Assembly (NCBI GenBank): GCA_015485845.1
Contig: WFSU01000193.1
Span: 1-9,474 of the forward strand
Reading direction: 5' to 3'
Length of the DNA: 9,474 nt
Source: Nitratifractor sp.
GTDB lineage: Bacteria > Campylobacterota > Campylobacteria > Campylobacterales > Sulfurovaceae
The notes beneath the pieces are model-generated. The model had not been told where the DNA came from, ran no database searches, and worked only from the letters and a program-made list of their open reading frames with translations. Made by a program: the position numbers and the translations under genes. Of the stretch, positions 1 through 6,227 are shown one piece after another; position 1 is the first letter of the stretch; every line of letters begins with the position of its first letter.

Positions 1-74
1 TGGTGGATGAATACCTCGAGCACCACCGAACCCCCTCCAATCGGGATACGGGGACAATGATTTTAGAGTAGAGA

Positions 75-120
75 GTGGACTTTCAGTCCACGAAAGAACC
101 TATGGACTTTCAGTCCATAG
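75..120. repeat. Two tandem REP-like palindromic hairpins
   Basis: Two perfect inverted repeats share the core TGGACTTTCAGTCCA. The first (75-91) has a 7-bp stem around a TTC loop. The second (100-120) has a 9-bp stem around the same loop. The cores are 27 bases apart and the sequence between them is not palindromic. Neither hairpin is followed by a T-run, so they do not look like intrinsic terminators. Short palindromes with paired GGACT/AGTCC arms are typical of REP-type extragenic repeats spread by Y1 (REP-associated) transposases; that assignment is inference. A related palindrome lies at 1533-1548, on the far side of the lipoprotein gene. Confidence 0.75.
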
Positions 121-164
121 TGGTTGAGTGAGGGAATGTTTGGAAAAGAATTTTTGGATGAGAG

Positions 165-202
165 GGGGGTGAGTAGTTACAAGAAAAAGATTACTCACCC
201 TC
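165..202 (+). promoter_or_regulatory. Stem-loop in the 5' leader of the CAP lipoprotein gene
   Basis: GGGTGAGTA (167-175) pairs perfectly with TACTCACCC (192-200). The outer pairs 166/201 (G-U) and 165/202 lengthen the stem, leaving an A-rich 16-base loop. The stem ends directly against the ribosome-binding sequence GGAG (203-206), which sits 5 bases before the ATG at 212. No T-run follows, so it is not a normal terminator. It could stabilise the transcript or modulate ribosome access. The structure is visible in the sequence; a regulatory role is inference. Confidence 0.5.
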
Positions 203-211
203 GGAGTTAAC

Positions 212-1492
212 ATGACACTTAGAAAACTTGTACTGGCAACAGTAGCGGCGATTTTGGTTACGGGATGTGGTGGAGCCGGTGGTGGAAATCCTGATGAGTA
301 TAATCCAACCCACAACGACACCCCAAGCTCACAAGACCTCAAAGACGGTCTTGCCTATTTGAATACCATCCGAGTAGGTGCCGGACTGAAAAAGTTCCGG
401 TATTATAAAACTCTTGAAGATGCGGCAAGGAATCATGGGAACTATCTGCGGGATGTCTATGCACGATATGGTGTTGACACCGGCCACGAAGAACCGTCCC
501 AATATGAAAGTCAATACCGAACCGGTCAGTGGGGAACCGAACGTGCGCATCATGCCGGATATACTGGGTTTTGGGCGGGGAATGATATCAACTTTTATAC
601 GGGAGGCGGGATGGAGTGGTCTATTCGCGACCTAATGACGGCAATATATCACCGCTTCTTCATCCTCTCCCCCTCGTGCGATGAGGTGGGGCTTTGGGCG
701 ACCCCGCATCGTGACGATGCCCTCGATGCTGGGCTTGTAGACTTTGGGGAAAGAAAAAACACCATAGACACACTTATGGGGCTGTCTCCGTCGATCATTG
801 TCTACCCATACAATGGCGAAAAAGATGCTTGGGTCTATTTTGATGGAGCCGAAAGCCCAAATCCCTTCGCCGGAACCAATCTCTATTCCTCCGGAAATCC
901 CGTAACCGTAGAATTCAACAAGGCCAAGATCACCAACGCAACTCTGAAGTCCTTCTCTCTCAAAGATGGAAGTGGAGCCGAAGTGGATATTGCCCTTCGC
1001 CTTACAAAAGTAAATGACCGCAACGGGAAACTGACTGACCATCAATTCGCCTTTTTCCCGAGAGAGTCTCTGGCGTATGACGAAAACTATACCGCCAAGA
1101 TCACCTATGTGGCCGACGGCAAAGCCGGAAGCAAAGAGTGGACGTTCCATACCATTGGCGCACCGGATGGTGAGGATGGTGCAACGACAGAGAATGTGGA
1201 TATCAACGTCACTGACACCAACCAAACCGTAACCGTTAAAGCTGAGACATACTACAATCTTCACATCCTCCCGGGGAATGACAGCATAGCCAATAGCAAC
1301 ACTTTGGGAAACCTGAGCTACATTGACGGGGCGACCGCAAACAACAAAGATAATTCAGTAGCATCCTACGATAAGGATAATATCGTTCGAGTCTATGTGT
1401 ATGGTAATTCAGGAGAATGGATGCTTTTAGAGATTGCGAATTTGAAGAAGAGTACAGGAGAGACGTTTAAGGTGCGGATAAAGATAAGGTAA
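212..1492 (+). CDS. CAP (SCP/PR-1-like) domain lipoprotein with Ig-like segment
   Basis: A 426-residue predicted envelope lipoprotein. It has a short basic N-terminus, a hydrophobic stretch (6-16) and a lipobox ending in Cys19 (V-T-G-C), followed by a Gly-rich linker. Residues about 43-165 resemble a bacterial CAP domain: a first helix with L-N-x-x-R, His92 in GHEE, E110-R-A then G116-Y, and Y-H147-R near the end, followed by a V-G turn. The usual G-E-N-I motif reads G123-N-D-I, so the conserved glutamate is displaced or lost. Residues about 218-315 look like a bacterial Ig-like (Big_5/SbsA type) fold, ending in the typical W-T-F-H-T. Residues 328-426 are an Asn/Thr-rich unassigned C-terminal region. 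The family's molecular role in bacteria is largely unknown; some CAP proteins bind lipids or act in the envelope. The ATG start has GGAG five bases upstream. The gene stands alone, is visibly richer in A+T than radA, and lies between REP-like palindromes, which suggests a later acquisition (inference). Confidence 0.8.
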   Translation: MTLRKLVLATVAAILVTGCGGAGGGNPDEYNPTHNDTPSSQDLKDGLAYLNTIRVGAGLKKFRYYKTLEDAARNHGNYLRDVYARYGVDTGHEEPSQYESQYRTGQWGTERAHHAGYTGFWAGNDINFYTGGGMEWSIRDLMTAIYHRFFILSPSCDEVGLWATPHRDDALDAGLVDFGERKNTIDTLMGLSPSIIVYPYNGEKDAWVYFDGAESPNPFAGTNLYSSGNPVTVEFNKAKITNATLKSFSLKDGSGAEVDIALRLTKVNDRNGKLTDHQFAFFPRESLAYDENYTAKITYVADGKAGSKEWTFHTIGAPDGEDGATTENVDINVTDTNQTVTVKAETYYNLHILPGNDSIANSNTLGNLSYIDGATANNKDNSVASYDKDNIVRVYVYGNSGEWMLLEIANLKKSTGETFKVRIKIR

Positions 1493-1532
1493 TTTTTCCC
1501 TACTCGAAGCTCACCTTTTTTATTCATTTTTG

Positions 1533-1548
1533 TGGGACTGAAGTCCCA
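1533..1548. repeat. REP-like palindrome after the CAP lipoprotein gene
   Basis: TGGGACT (1533-1539) and AGTCCCA (1542-1548) form a perfect 7-bp stem around GA. On the minus strand it closely matches the two palindromes at 75-120 (GGACT arms with a TTC or TC centre). A T-rich tract precedes it on the plus strand but none follows, and on the minus strand it is followed by an A-rich tract. A Rho-independent terminator in either direction is therefore unlikely. The rest of 1493-1619 shows nothing I can assign. Confidence 0.65.
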
Positions 1549-1619
1549 GCCCCTTATGCTCAACGTATCAAAAACATGACAATTTGACACATTTTCCCAT
1601 CACCCACCCCAAAATACCC

Positions 1620-1645
1620 TATAATACCCCCAAACCAAAACAGGA
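1620..1645 (+). promoter_or_regulatory. Predicted radA promoter -10 box and ribosome-binding site
   Basis: A perfect TATAAT lies at 1620-1625, which would put the transcript start near 1632 and give a leader of about 22 bases. AGGA at 1642-1645 is 8 bases before the radA ATG. A TTGACA at 1584-1589 is tempting as a -35 box but is 30 bases from the -10, well beyond the usual 16-18, so I do not count it. Strong -10 boxes without -35 boxes are usual for sigma-70 promoters of Campylobacterota. Confidence 0.6.
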
Positions 1646-1653
1646 CAACCAAC

Positions 1654-3009
1654 ATGGCCAAGAAAAAAACTCTCTTTGAATGTCAGGCGTGTGGGTTTCA
1701 GACGCCTCGGTGGATGGGGAAGTGCCCTTCGTGTGGGGAGTGGGAGAGCATCGTGGAGCTCAGCACTGAGCAAATCGAGTTTCTCAAGAAAACCTCCGGC
1801 ACCGCCAAAGCCACCCTCAGCGGCAAAGCCAAACCCATCACCGAGGTAGGCGAAGACAACATCACCCGCTCGACTTCCGGAAGCCGGGAGCTTGATCTGG
1901 TGCTCGGCGGAGGGATCGTGCCGGGCTCTCTGACGCTCATCGGCGGAAGTCCCGGCATCGGCAAATCGACGCTGCTGCTCAAGATCGCCGGCAACCTCGC
2001 CCGCAGCGGTACCAAAGTCCTCTACGTCTCGGGCGAAGAGTCGGCCGGACAGATCAAGCTGCGTGCCAATCGGCTCGAGGCCAACCACGACCACCTTTAC
2101 CTGCTCTCGGAGATCAATCTCCAGTCGGTGCTGAACGAAATCGCCGCCGAAACGTACGGCTTCATCGTCATCGACTCGATCCAGACCCTCTACTCGGACG
2201 AAACCCCCTCGGCTCCGGGGAGCGTGACGCAGGTGCGCACCATCACCTTCGAGCTCATGCGACTGGCCAAGAGCCTCCATATCCCTATCTTCATCATCGG
2301 CCACATTACCAAGGACGGCTCCATCGCCGGCCCCCGTGTGCTCGAACATATGGTCGATACTGTCCTCTACTTCGAAGGGGATACCAACTCGGAGCTCCGC
2401 CTTCTAAGAGGATTTAAAAACCGCTTCGGCTCCACCAACGAAGTGGGAATCTTCGAGATGAACGCCTCGGGACTCAACGACGCGCAGAGTATGGCTGGGC
2501 GATTTTTCAACAAGGAGAACCTCCAAGCCGGATCAGCGCTCACCGTCATCATGGAAGGGAGCCGCCCCATCATCATCGAAGTCCAAGCGCTCGTCGCCGA
2601 AGCCCATGCCCACCCCAAACGGAGCTCCACCGGGTATGACAACAACCGCTTGGGGATGCTGTTGGCTCTGCTGGAGAAAAAGCTCGACCTCCCACTGGGC
2701 ACCTACGACGTGTATGTTAACATCAGCGGCGGCATCAAGATCTCCGAACCCTCCGCCGACCTCGCCATCATCGCCGCGATCCTCAGCAGCTACCGCGACC
2801 GGCCGCTGAGTGCCCAGACACTGTTTCTGGGTGAAGTAAGCCTCACCGGAGAAGTCCGCGAAGTGAGCGCCCTCTCCCAACGCCTGCGCGAGATCCACGC
2901 CCAGGGATTTGCCAAAGCCATCGTCCCAGAAAAACCTATTGAAGAGACCCCCATCAAATGCTACGTCGCCGATGAAGTGGCGAAGATTGTGGAGTGGATT
3001 TTTGTTTGA
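1654..3009 (+). CDS. radA: DNA repair/recombination protein RadA (Sms)
   Basis: A complete 451-residue bacterial RadA, a RecA-related DnaB-like helicase that promotes branch migration and D-loop extension during recombinational repair and natural transformation. Domains in order: an N-terminal C4 zinc finger (Cys10, Cys13, Cys24, Cys27, with the typical R-W-M-G-K-C-P between), the RecA-like ATPase core with Walker A GGSPGIGKST (97-106) and Walker B I-V-I-D174-S, the RadA signature K-N-R-F-G (255-259), and a C-terminal Lon-protease-like domain (about 345-451) with F-L-G-E-V-S-L-T-G-E (391-400). The Lon-like domain is structural in this family and not a protease. Length and motifs are normal. 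The start is the ATG before the K-K-K run, with AGGA 8 bases upstream. A TATAAT-containing promoter precedes it, and a small gene follows after 4 bases. Confidence 0.97.
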   Translation: MAKKKTLFECQACGFQTPRWMGKCPSCGEWESIVELSTEQIEFLKKTSGTAKATLSGKAKPITEVGEDNITRSTSGSRELDLVLGGGIVPGSLTLIGGSPGIGKSTLLLKIAGNLARSGTKVLYVSGEESAGQIKLRANRLEANHDHLYLLSEINLQSVLNEIAAETYGFIVIDSIQTLYSDETPSAPGSVTQVRTITFELMRLAKSLHIPIFIIGHITKDGSIAGPRVLEHMVDTVLYFEGDTNSELRLLRGFKNRFGSTNEVGIFEMNASGLNDAQSMAGRFFNKENLQAGSALTVIMEGSRPIIIEVQALVAEAHAHPKRSSTGYDNNRLGMLLALLEKKLDLPLGTYDVYVNISGGIKISEPSADLAIIAAILSSYRDRPLSAQTLFLGEVSLTGEVREVSALSQRLREIHAQGFAKAIVPEKPIEETPIKCYVADEVAKIVEWIFV

Positions 3010-3013
3010 AAAC

Positions 3014-3175
3014 ATGAAAAAGACGAAACCCCCTCAGAAAAAAATCCGTGACGATGCCTCTGCACAAGAGGCCAAAGAGGCTGCATGGCTTCGAGAAACA
3101 GCACTGGCTGCCGAGAAATACAACTGGCGCATCAAAAAATACGGCACATTTGCTGACAGTGTGAGAAGATTTTGA
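3014..3175 (+). CDS. Small unrecognised 53-residue protein downstream of radA
   Basis: A short open frame of 53 residues beginning 4 bases after the radA stop codon. I do not recognise the family. The N-terminal third is very basic (MKKTKPPQKK). The middle is Ala/Glu-rich and probably helical. The C-terminus is the most motif-like part: E-K-Y-N-W-R-I-K-K-Y-G-T-F-A-D-S-V-R-R-F. There is no signal peptide or membrane segment, so it should be cytosolic. No Shine-Dalgarno sequence sits at a useful distance from the ATG (the nearest GGAG is 19 bases away), so expression probably relies on ribosomes that have just finished radA. The frame stays open upstream to 2909 inside radA, but that stretch is out-of-frame radA and is not a credible N-terminus. 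The stop codon overlaps a 12-base palindrome. Confidence 0.65.
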   Translation: MKKTKPPQKKIRDDASAQEAKEAAWLRETALAAEKYNWRIKKYGTFADSVRRF

Positions 3176-3181
3176 TCAAAA
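3170..3181. promoter_or_regulatory. Perfect 12-base palindrome upstream of acpS
   Basis: TTTTGATCAAAA is a perfect palindrome that includes the stop codon of the 53-residue gene and ends just 2 bases before the first TATAAT of acpS. It lies in the -20 to -35 region relative to the predicted transcript starts, where a dimeric regulator could act. It could equally be a chance A/T-rich palindrome. No regulator is assigned. Confidence 0.3.
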
Positions 3182-3183
3182 TG

Positions 3184-3202
3184 TATAATTTCAGGGTATA
3201 AT
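3184..3202 (+). promoter_or_regulatory. Two tandem TATAAT boxes in front of acpS
   Basis: Perfect TATAAT hexamers occur at 3184-3189 and 3197-3202, 13 bases apart. The ATG of acpS is at 3209. From the second box, transcription would start at or within a base or two of the ATG, making a leaderless mRNA. From the first box the leader would be about 13 bases, with no Shine-Dalgarno sequence. A related -10 context (ACAATACGG) precedes the next gene. Only the hexamers are seen directly; the start sites are inferred. Confidence 0.55.
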
Positions 3203-3208
3203 ACGGCC

Positions 3209-3571
3209 ATGAACATCGGCACCGACATCATCCAAATAGCCCGCATCGAAACCGCACTTGACAAGCATGGTGAGCACTTCATGGCACGTTTTCTTACGCC
3301 TGATGAGATCGCCGCCCTCCCCCACCGTCCCCAGTCACTCGCCGGTTACTGGGCGGCCAAAGAGGCTATCGCCAAAGCACTCGGGTGTGGGATCGGGCGA
3401 GAGCTGGGATTTCACGACATTCGCATCACCAAAAACAACAAAGGCGCCCCATCCTTTAGGCTTAGCCCTGATGCCCATAAACGCTTCCCTGTCAAGACAA
3501 GCTCCCTCTCTATCAGCCACGATGGAGGATTTGCTATCGCGGTCGTGGCCATCGTGTTATCAGATGATTAA
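3209..3571 (+). CDS. acpS: Holo-[acyl-carrier-protein] synthase AcpS
   Basis: A complete 120-residue AcpS, a cytosolic trimeric enzyme that moves the 4'-phosphopantetheine arm from coenzyme A to a serine of apo-ACP. This activates ACP for fatty-acid and lipid synthesis. The family signature is clear: N-I-G-T-D6-I at the start (Asp6 binds the metal), W48-A-A-K-E52-A-I-A-K-A with the catalytic and metal-binding Glu52, and the terminal S101-I-S-H-D motif. Length is normal. The ATG directly precedes the conserved N-I-G-T-D, so the start is well fixed even though there is no Shine-Dalgarno sequence; translation is probably leaderless. In some relatives acpS lies next to the flagellar gene fliL. 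That gene is absent here and the upstream neighbour is the 53-residue protein. Confidence 0.96.
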   Translation: MNIGTDIIQIARIETALDKHGEHFMARFLTPDEIAALPHRPQSLAGYWAAKEAIAKALGCGIGRELGFHDIRITKNNKGAPSFRLSPDAHKRFPVKTSSLSISHDGGFAIAVVAIVLSDD

Positions 3572-3582
3572 CCAAAAACCTG

Positions 3583-3620
3583 TACAATACGGTCACACCT
3601 TCTCATATTTTTCAAAAGGA
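3583..3620 (+). promoter_or_regulatory. Predicted promoter and RBS of the small lipoprotein
   Basis: TACAAT (3583-3588), directly preceded by TG, is a plausible -10 box, and its downstream context (ATACGG) resembles that of the acpS promoter. A strong ribosome-binding sequence AAAGGA lies at 3615-3620, 7 bases before a TTG codon at 3628. This fixes the TTG as the start of the lipoprotein gene. Confidence 0.5.
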
Positions 3621-3627
3621 AATTGAT

Positions 3628-4059
3628 TTGATACGCACCTTGTTTCTTGCACTAATGGCACTGTTATTGGCAACCGGATGTTCCGGAGTTCGAGACATTC
3701 AGGTACCCGAAGATGACGGAGACTGGGTTTCGGAAGCAGGGGGTACAGTCGGCAGTCATCCGGAACGAATGTACACAAGAAGACAAGAAGCACAATACGT
3801 CATCAAACCCGAACCCTACAGCGTCAAGTCCAAAAAGAAAGATCCCGAACTCCTCGGACCACAACGCACCTATCGTACCGATGCCTCATCACAAACTAAA
3901 ACCACCACAACCTCGACCCGAAAGAAAAGCACCAAAATGACCAAAGCCTCCTGCATCTCCCTGATCGGGGAAGCCAAGTACAACAGCTACGTCAAAAAAT
4001 ACGGTGGGGACAAAGGGGCACTGCGCCGCTGTCTCATCATTAAGCGGTTGAGAGGATAA
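3628..4059 (+). CDS. Small predicted lipoprotein of unknown function
   Basis: A 143-residue predicted lipoprotein that I cannot assign to a named family. It starts at a TTG codon chosen because AAAGGA lies 7 bases upstream and because only this start gives a full signal peptide: basic I-R-T, a hydrophobic core (residues 5-15), then A-T-G-C with the modified Cys18. The mature part is hydrophilic. Residues 20-105 are low in complexity, rich in Pro/Ser/Thr/Lys and probably disordered. The compact C-terminal segment (104-143) has two cysteines (Cys109, Cys135) spaced 26 apart, flanking I-G-E-A-K-Y-N-S-Y-V-K-K-Y-G-G; it could form a disulfide-linked helical hairpin in the periplasm (inference). 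It is probably transcribed from its own promoter and ends 3 bases from the convergent methyltransferase gene. Confidence 0.75.
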   Translation: MIRTLFLALMALLLATGCSGVRDIQVPEDDGDWVSEAGGTVGSHPERMYTRRQEAQYVIKPEPYSVKSKKKDPELLGPQRTYRTDASSQTKTTTTSTRKKSTKMTKASCISLIGEAKYNSYVKKYGGDKGALRRCLIIKRLRG

Positions 4060-4062
4060 CTT

Positions 4063-5052
4063 CTACCCTTTTCGTAAATGAACCATCTTGAAGCGCTCCC
4101 CCATAATGTTCGGGGCAATGAGCGTCTTGATCTTGTCTGCTTCGTGGAGATAGTTGGCCTGGGAAGCCTGCCGGGCATACTGCTCGAGCAGATCGATCAA
4201 GCCAAAACGGATCAACGCCCGCGCCTGATTTTCATACGCCACCAGCTCCACCCCTTCTGCTTCAAACGCATCGATCACATGAGAGAAATTGACATCGTAC
4301 GTGATATCCGAACGGCCGAAAAGTTCTGAGAGATTTACCCCCTCGTCAAAAAACGGATACACCGCGTGCTCCGTGTAAATCCGGATCGAGAAATCACCCC
4401 GTGCGTACCGATCACCGTAATCAAACGAGACGAAATCAAACCGCTCTGCCGCTCGGATCACCCGGGAAGCAAATGCTTCGTACCCGACAGCGATTTCCCC
4501 CTTTTGCATCCCGTACTTCTGAGCCGTCTCCTGCACCGTGCTCGACGCTTCTTTCCAGAGGATCGCATCATCATGCACTTCAGCCATCCGGCCGTCAATG
4601 TAGAGTTCGCAGGGAAAGGCATCAAAAATCTCATTGGAGACAAAAAAGGCATACGGCTCCTCCATCGCCTCGAGGCTCTCCACCTGCTCGAGTGTAACCG
4701 CCTCCCCGAAACGCTCCGCGAAATACGCCTGCTGTGCCCGGCGCACCTCCTCCTGACGCTCCACGATCATAAACCGCATACTCTCCAGCAACAAAGCATC
4801 ACAGGTGTAGAGCCACTGGATCATGTCGGCCAGCAGGTACCCCTGATGGGCACCGATCTCCACGAGAACAGCATCCCGGGGGATCATCCCTTCCTGAATC
4901 TTTTGACAGAGGAAATGGGCAATGGACGCTCCAAAAAATGCACTCGTACTCACCGCTGTATAAAAGTCCCCCTCTTTGCCGATGGGACGAAAACGGCGGT
5001 AATACCCGGAGTCGCCGTAGAGCCACGCCTCCATATAGTCTGAGAAGATCAA
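4063..5052 (-). CDS. MidA/NDUFAF7-family SAM-dependent methyltransferase
   Basis: A 329-residue class I S-adenosylmethionine-dependent methyltransferase of the MidA/NDUFAF7 family (PF02636 type). Seen in order: F3-S-D-Y-M-E with L11-Y-G-D-S-G-Y-Y near the N-terminus, G-D-F-Y-T-A (28-33), the SAM-binding loop V-E66-I-G-A-H-Q-G-Y-L, S139-N-E-I-F-D-A-F-P, D211-Y-G-D, D-I-T-Y-D-V-N-F (249-256) and a terminal M317-G-E-R-F-K-M. The mitochondrial member methylates an arginine of the NDUFS2 subunit of complex I. The bacterial target is not established, so an equivalent NuoD role here is only a suggestion. It is slightly shorter than many members (350-390). The start is TTG and its bases overlap the stop of the upstream TolC-family gene (shared TTGA). 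AAGGTGG lies 4 bases before it, so translation is probably coupled. Confidence 0.88.
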   Translation of the reverse strand: MIFSDYMEAWLYGDSGYYRRFRPIGKEGDFYTAVSTSAFFGASIAHFLCQKIQEGMIPRDAVLVEIGAHQGYLLADMIQWLYTCDALLLESMRFMIVERQEEVRRAQQAYFAERFGEAVTLEQVESLEAMEEPYAFFVSNEIFDAFPCELYIDGRMAEVHDDAILWKEASSTVQETAQKYGMQKGEIAVGYEAFASRVIRAAERFDFVSFDYGDRYARGDFSIRIYTEHAVYPFFDEGVNLSELFGRSDITYDVNFSHVIDAFEAEGVELVAYENQARALIRFGLIDLLEQYARQASQANYLHEADKIKTLIAPNIMGERFKMVHLRKG

Positions 5053-6227
5053 CGAGCCACCTTGGCATACAGACTGAGGAGTTGCAACTGCTTGTCGATG
5101 TAGAAAATCCGGCGATCGAGCTTTTTCATCGCCAGTGAATTCTCCATGGTCTGCACATCGAGCGAAGTTTTTTCTCCGGCTTTGGCGAGGTTGCGGGTGT
5201 TTTTCAGGAGGCGGCGGTAAAGAGCTTCATCTTTGCGGGCAAGGGCGATTTTGCGATCGAGGATATGGAGGCTGGTGCGTACCAATCCGTATTCGGCTCG
5301 GATCACTTTACGCTCATCCCGGACTTGTGCTCGTGCCAGCAGGTAATTCAGTTTTCCAGCTTCGATATCGGATGGGGCGTTGATGTTGAGCTGCATGCTG
5401 ACCCGCAAGCCATAGGTACCTGCCCCTTTCATTGTCCCGGGGGTAAATTCATCCGTGGCCCGGTAATGGGCATATGCCGTTACAGTGGGGAGATATTTTG
5501 TCCAGATCAGCTTGCTACTGTAACGTTTCTCCTCGGCATGGAGGCGCTTGGCCGCAAGCTTGAGGTTTTTATTTTTGTACCGCTTGAGTGAAATAAGCTT
5601 GAGATGAGGAAGCCGGAGTTTGTCCGGATTTTTATCACTCAGGAAGGAGAAGCTGGCACGCAGCTTCCGCTTGACCAGCTCCAGATCCAGGAATTGTGCC
5701 GTATCCCTGTTGTGAGCCAGAATGGTCTGATCGAGCACCGTCGAGTCGATCACCCCGGCTCCATAGAGCTCTTCCTGTCGCTTGATCGCGATGGCACCGT
5801 TGGCGACGAGGAGACGGAGCTTCTGTATCTGCAGCTTGGTCTTGCGGTAGTTGAAAAGGATCTCAACCGCCTGAGCGATCAGTTGACGCTTCTGGAGGGC
5901 GATGTCTGCGGCATTGGCACCCTGCAATGCCCTGGCATACTTGATCCCGTAGTAAATCCCGCCGCTTTTGAAAATCGGCTGATCGATCCCGATGCTGAAC
6001 GAATCACTCGCCTTCCGTACACCGGTTGCATCGGGTTTCCAGTCACGTTGATAACTCACCGTCACCGGGGCGATCCAGCTGCGGCTCAACTGGCCACTTT
6101 TTAAAACATTCTGCTCCTGCTGAAAGTTGAAAATCAGGTTTTTATCGTCGCTGAGGTAGTTTTGCAGGCTGCTGCCACCCCAGACGAGGTTCACAACAAT
6201 GCTAAAGAGTAGTAAGTGCTTTTTCAA
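5049..6227 (-). CDS. TolC-family outer-membrane efflux protein
   Basis: A 392-residue predicted outer-membrane channel protein of the TolC/OEP family, the exit duct of tripartite export systems. A signal peptide (M-K-K-H-L-L-L-F, hydrophobic to about residue 17) is followed by long amphipathic helices with the internal two-fold repeat usual for the family. The beta-hairpin parts are I-D-Q-P-I-F-K-S-G-G (81-90) and its counterpart L-N-I-N-A-P-S-D (280-287). The turn motifs are G156-A-G-V-I-D-S-T and K349-A-G-E-K-T-S-L. It is shorter than E. coli TolC (about 470 mature residues). The start is TTG, 26 bases inside the end of argD, with AAGAAGGA (minus strand; plus coordinates 6238-6245) 10 bases before it. 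No inner-membrane pump or membrane-fusion partner is nearby, so its substrate cannot be inferred. Confidence 0.85.
   Translation of the reverse strand: MKKHLLLFSIVVNLVWGGSSLQNYLSDDKNLIFNFQQEQNVLKSGQLSRSWIAPVTVSYQRDWKPDATGVRKASDSFSIGIDQPIFKSGGIYYGIKYARALQGANAADIALQKRQLIAQAVEILFNYRKTKLQIQKLRLLVANGAIAIKRQEELYGAGVIDSTVLDQTILAHNRDTAQFLDLELVKRKLRASFSFLSDKNPDKLRLPHLKLISLKRYKNKNLKLAAKRLHAEEKRYSSKLIWTKYLPTVTAYAHYRATDEFTPGTMKGAGTYGLRVSMQLNINAPSDIEAGKLNYLLARAQVRDERKVIRAEYGLVRTSLHILDRKIALARKDEALYRRLLKNTRNLAKAGEKTSLDVQTMENSLAMKKLDRRIFYIDKQLQLLSLYAKVAR

Noticed and set aside
1..71. Possible 3' end of an upstream plus-strand gene (open frames ending at 58-60 and 69-71).
   Set aside because: Two plus-strand frames and a minus-strand frame are all open over this short stretch and none shows a recognisable motif, so no call is possible.
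632..1264. 210-residue minus-strand open frame opposite the CAP lipoprotein.
   Set aside because: The plus frame has a lipobox, a ribosome-binding site and CAP motifs. The minus frame has no ribosome-binding site or recognisable domain that I can see.
1533..1548. Rho-independent terminator for the CAP lipoprotein gene.
   Set aside because: The hairpin has no T-run after it on either strand; a REP-like repeat fits better.
1584..1589. TTGACA as a -35 box for radA.
   Set aside because: It is 30 bases from the TATAAT, far outside the functional spacing, and nothing like a -10 box occurs 17 bases after it.
2909..3013. N-terminal extension of the 53-residue protein into radA.
   Set aside because: The added residues are a frame-shifted reading of the conserved radA end, with typical shadow composition.
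1600..3015. Long minus-strand open frames (249 and 160 residues) opposite radA.
   Set aside because: radA is unambiguous in the other strand. These frames are by-products of its G+C-rich codon use and encode no recognisable motif.
4366..5043. 225-residue plus-strand open frame.
   Set aside because: It lies wholly opposite the MidA-type gene and its translation is rich in Pro/His/Arg with no family features.
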